18,673 bases of DNA, from the NCBI GenBank assembly GCA_004335835.1, contig RWJK01001216.1, positions 9,716 through 28,388 of the forward strand, written 5' to 3'. A program made the position numbers and the translations under genes. Under the pieces are notes generated by a model that worked only from the letters and a program-made list of their open reading frames with translations, searched no databases and had not been told where the DNA came from. The DNA is from Scenedesmus sp. ARA3 (taxonomy: Eukaryota; Chlorophyta; Chlorophyceae; Sphaeropleales; Scenedesmaceae). How positions within the stretch are numbered: position 1 is the stretch's first letter; each line of letters opens with the position of its first letter. This document shows, piece after piece, positions 16,049 through 18,673 of the stretch.

Positions 16049-18673
16049 ATGACGCCGGAACAAACGGACTGGCTGTCCCTGGTGCACCAAACCAACGATT
16101 TGGTTGCCCAGGTCCGTCACACCCGCGTGAAGCACAGTTGTGCAGCTGCAAGTGCTCGATCGCTGGAAGCAGGCTGATATGCGCTGCTCGCTGTTCGTAG
16201 GATCGACATGGCTATCCAAAAGTGCAAAGGGACCTCACGGGCTTGCTGCTGAGTTCGCAATCAGCAAGGGCGCGTACCAGCAGAGTGCGAAGCCAAGATG
16301 AGCAGGCAGCAGCAACACGCCTGCTGGCTATGCAGGGCTTTGATGCCGGCAGGTAGGTGATAAATTGCACTTTCTAGGGCGTGATCAGCGTGCAAAGCGC
16401 TTAGCAGCCGCACCAGCAGTACAGTATTGCAGCAGCAGCTACAGCAGCAGGGGCAGCAGCTTTCTCAGCAGCTGTGGCTGCTTTGCACTGTTGCACTGTA
16501 CACTGTGAACAGGTTGGGAGTCATCGTTGCCTCACTCCTGCAACCCCTTCTCTGTCACTCCTCTTCCAACACATTTCATACACTGTTTCAAGATGCCTTG
16601 CTGCTTGTCCACTCCCTGTCCTGCAGGCTGAACCAGGATGTGGCTATGCTGGAGCTACAGCCAACACTGGAAGATGTGTTCCATGCTGACACAACCAGCG
16701 TGGAGGATTACCTGCAGCAGATCCAAGACATGACCATACTCACAGCCATCCAGGTGGGCTGCTTGATCTTGAACACATTCTGGACATACTTGCCATCTTG
16801 TCCTGTGACAGCTGGAAGCTTTGTAGAGAACTTTGAACTGTACAATGGGTTGGAGTCTACCACCAGACTGTAGCACCTGCAGCAGCTGCAATTTGATTGT
16901 CCTGCACTAGCAGATGCTTTTGCACAAGTGCTACAATTGCTGCTTCAATGCTTCACTTCTGCGTCTCACTTGCAGGAGGCGCAGCAGGACACCATCATGT
17001 CATTTGAGCGCTACATGTCAGACTGCATGAACCGCGACTGGGCCAATGACAAGGCAGGACTGTTCAGCAGTGTGGCTCCTTTCACGGGGCTGTCGGCAGG
17101 CGGCAGTGCTCTGGGTGGCCTGTCATTTGGCAGCGTGGCACGTGGCGACACAGGTGAGGCTTCTGCTGCTCCGCTGCGTATGCCTGGATTTTGTACGATT
17201 GGCAACATATGTGCATTGTTGGCTGCTGCATGTCTTTGTATGTAATCGTGGTTGTTGTTTGCTGCAACACGATATGCAGCAGTGTGGCTCGTTGCACGGG
17301 GCTGTCAGCAGGCGGCAGCGCGCTTGGTGGACTGTCATTTGGCAGCGTGGCACGTGGCGACGCAGGTGAGGCTCCTGCTGCGTTGCTGCTTGCTTAGCTG
17401 CCACAAGGGCTACTGTGAGGGATGCTTCCCTTCCGTGTTGCTGCTGTCTGCTTTGCTTGTGACCTGCGCTACATCTGCGCAACCAATATTTGCGCAACCA
17501 ATATCGCACACATCGCTGTGTTTGGCCATTGTTTCTGTGCCACCCCAGGTGCATTTGCTGGCGGCGCCAAGCTGGGCCCACAGGAGCAAGCCTACGTGGC
17601 AGTTGTGAAGCAGCTCACTGCAGCAGCGGCGGCAGCAGCAGCAGGCGGCGGCGCGGCGCAGCCTGACCCCATCACAGCATTTGGCGCTGCATGCGAGCAG
17701 TACGAAGACAAGAGCCCAGACACACTGATGAGCAACTGCTGGAAGCTGCTGGGTGACATCCTGAGCATTGCACAGGGCAAGGGATCCACACCTGCCCAGG
17801 GCACAGGCTATGTGGAAATGCTGCTGCAGGTGCGGGATTGAAGAGAAACTGTGTTGTCAATCAGTGCTGTGGGTGTTGTTGCCTGTGCCCTGTGCGCCAG
17901 GGCGCTTCCGCACCTTACTCTGTTTGGTGTTGTGCGAGCGTCACAGGCTCTCTTGGCTGGTGGGTGTTGATTTTGAGGCTTGCAATTCGAGTAGGTGACA
18001 TCCTGAGCATTGCGCAGGGCAAGGGGGCAACACCTGCCCAGGGCACAGGCTACGTTGAGATGCTGCTGCAGGTGCGGGAGTGTGCTGTGTCGAGGCTTGA
18101 GCGTCTGACGCAAATTCGCTGCAATCAGCCGCGATGGTTTGAAAGCTGTGACTTGCACCTTGTGGTGCGTCGTGGTTCAGTGCTGTGGGTGCCATCGCCT
18201 GCGCCCTGCGCTCCGCAACCAGCTGCACTCGGGCTTTGCAGCGCAGATGCGCAGCGTTGTCAGCCGCCACCAATACGCACCACTCTCCTTATTATGCATC
18301 AGCGGCAGCAACCTCATCACCTGTTGTGTCGCATGCTTTATGTGACCTCTTGCAGGGCGGCCGCAACCACCTGTATTCGGGCTTTGCAGCGCACATGCGC
18401 AGCGTTGTCAGCCGCCCCTGACACACGGCACTATTGTTATCATGCTTGTTATCATTGTTTCGTGTGCATTGCCTCTCCGCTTGCAGGGTGGCCGCAACCA
18501 CCTGCAGTCTGGCTTTGCTGCGCACATGCGCAGCGTTGTCAGCCGCCACCGCAGCACCGCGCAGCGTGGCGCAGACCCCGACCCGCTGCGAGATGTGCAA
18601 GCCTACCTGACTGTGAAGTTCAGGGACAAGGGGCTGCTCGACATCACTGCACCAGGCGGCGTGGACACGACAT
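16049..18673 (+). CDS. NUP93: NUP93/Nic96-family nucleoporin, 5' part (cut by window edge)
   Basis: Linker nucleoporin of the inner ring of the nuclear pore. Exons 16049-16126, 16201-16352, 16627-16753, 16976-17153, 17549-17829 and 18487 to the window end agree in phase and give 334 codons so far; full family members have over 800. The N-terminus (TDWLSLVHQTNDLVAQ) and the strings YPKVQRDL, AAATRLLAMQGFDAGR, LEDVFHADTTSVEDYLQQ, EAQQDTIMSFERYMSDCM and RDWANDK follow the plant NUP93 order. Residue 273 onward (GGRNHLQSGFAAHM, LTVKFRDKGLLD, GGVDTT) leads into the alpha-solenoid domain. Between lies an Ala/Gly tract from GCA repeats (about residues 196-209). Exon 1 could also end at 16111 (also phase 0); 16126 fits plant spacing better. 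Three exon borders have extra intronic copies. Confidence 0.92.
17277..17397 (+). repeat. Copy of NUP93 exon 4 3' end with donor (exon 4b)
   Basis: About 110-120 bp starting in exon 4 at 17065, including its donor, recur 212 bp downstream. Over 28 codons there are five silent and three replacement differences. An AG ending at 17279 makes 17280-17365 an 86-base exon, which is not a multiple of three. After exon 4 it would put exon 5 out of frame and reach TGA in exon 5, so it would act as a poison exon if included. Confidence 0.85.
17476..17504 (+). repeat. 15-bp tandem duplication in NUP93 intron 4
   Basis: TGCGCAACCAATATT is followed directly by TGCGCAACCAATAT. It lies about 45 bases before the exon 5 acceptor, where a branch site could be. 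A CCAAT string is present in each copy, but inside an intron this is probably coincidence. Confidence 0.8.
17994..18073 (+). repeat. Copy of NUP93 exon 5 3' end with donor (candidate exon 5b)
   Basis: The final 26 codons of exon 5 and its donor recur 243 bp downstream. Five codons differ silently and one by replacement (Ser to Ala). An acceptor GAGTAG ends at 17994, so exon 5b is 17995-18071 (77 bases), entered in phase 1 and left in phase 0, the same phases as exon 5. It can therefore replace exon 5 in frame, dropping about 68 residues. If added after exon 5 it would give an immediate stop. The acceptor lacks a strong pyrimidine tract. Confidence 0.8.
18213..18421 (+). repeat. Two upstream copies of the NUP93 exon 6 start (6a, 6b)
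   Basis: Exon 6 begins at 18487 with GGRNHLQSGFAAHMRSVVSR. A copy from 18356 has its own good acceptor (CCTCTTGCAG) in the correct phase and reads GGRNHLYSGFAAHMRSVVSR, then Pro and TGA at 18419-18421. A further copy from about 18213 keeps most of the coding text but has lost the acceptor. Offsets are 148 and 131 bp. Use of 6b would end the protein at about residue 293, before the solenoid. Confidence 0.85.

Noticed and set aside
15862..16200. 112-codon frame overlapping NUP93 exon 1
   Set aside because: Different frame from the conserved NUP93 N-terminus; it runs through the splice sites and is Cys-rich low-quality text.

Overview
This is nuclear DNA from a eukaryote with intron-dense genes, most likely a chlorophyte green alga. 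The clues are many short GT-AG introns, very heavy CAG/GCA/CTG triplet use that gives Ala, Ser and Gln tracts in whichever frame it is read, and protein families closest in layout to plant versions. The exact group (for example Sphaeropleales) is inference. All genes I can support are on the + strand. No tRNA, rRNA, CRISPR array or intact transposon was seen.

Layout. 1-3572 has no intact gene. It holds a cluster of nested hairpins (about 1326-1564), four copies of a small covarying hairpin motif (2528-2704) and a stretch that looks like decayed coding sequence (2758-3592). 3817-8342 is a 12-exon ArfGAP2/3-type gene (plant AGD8/9/10 class, 458 codons) with a TATA box at 3573. Its 1165-bp tenth intron carries two long near-perfect hairpins. 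8343-9715 is mostly 3' flank, with an odd in-frame open extension and a possible terminal exon. 9716-13514 is a 4-exon F-box-like/leucine-rich-repeat gene (814 codons). 14576-15164 is a 2-exon gene for a small hydrophilic helical protein (90 codons). 16049 to the right edge is the 5' part of a NUP93 (Nic96-family) nucleoporin gene, cut off by the window end.

The most striking property is shared by the three large genes. Seven exon borders have been copied, in two or three direct tandem copies, so that each copy carries a piece of coding exon plus its own 5' or 3' splice site and some flanking intron. The extra copies now sit inside introns. Some are decayed. Others keep reading frame and splice phase and differ from the parent exon mostly at synonymous positions: ArfGAP exon 7b would fit in frame, NUP93 exon 5b could replace exon 5 in frame, and NUP93 exons 4b and 6b would introduce stops. 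This looks like a recurring process that makes alternative or poison exons by duplicating splice borders.

The genes do not form a pathway. ArfGAP acts in COPI vesicle traffic, NUP93 is a structural nuclear pore subunit, the F-box/LRR protein is probably a substrate adaptor or scaffold, and the small protein resembles stress-type hydrophilic proteins.
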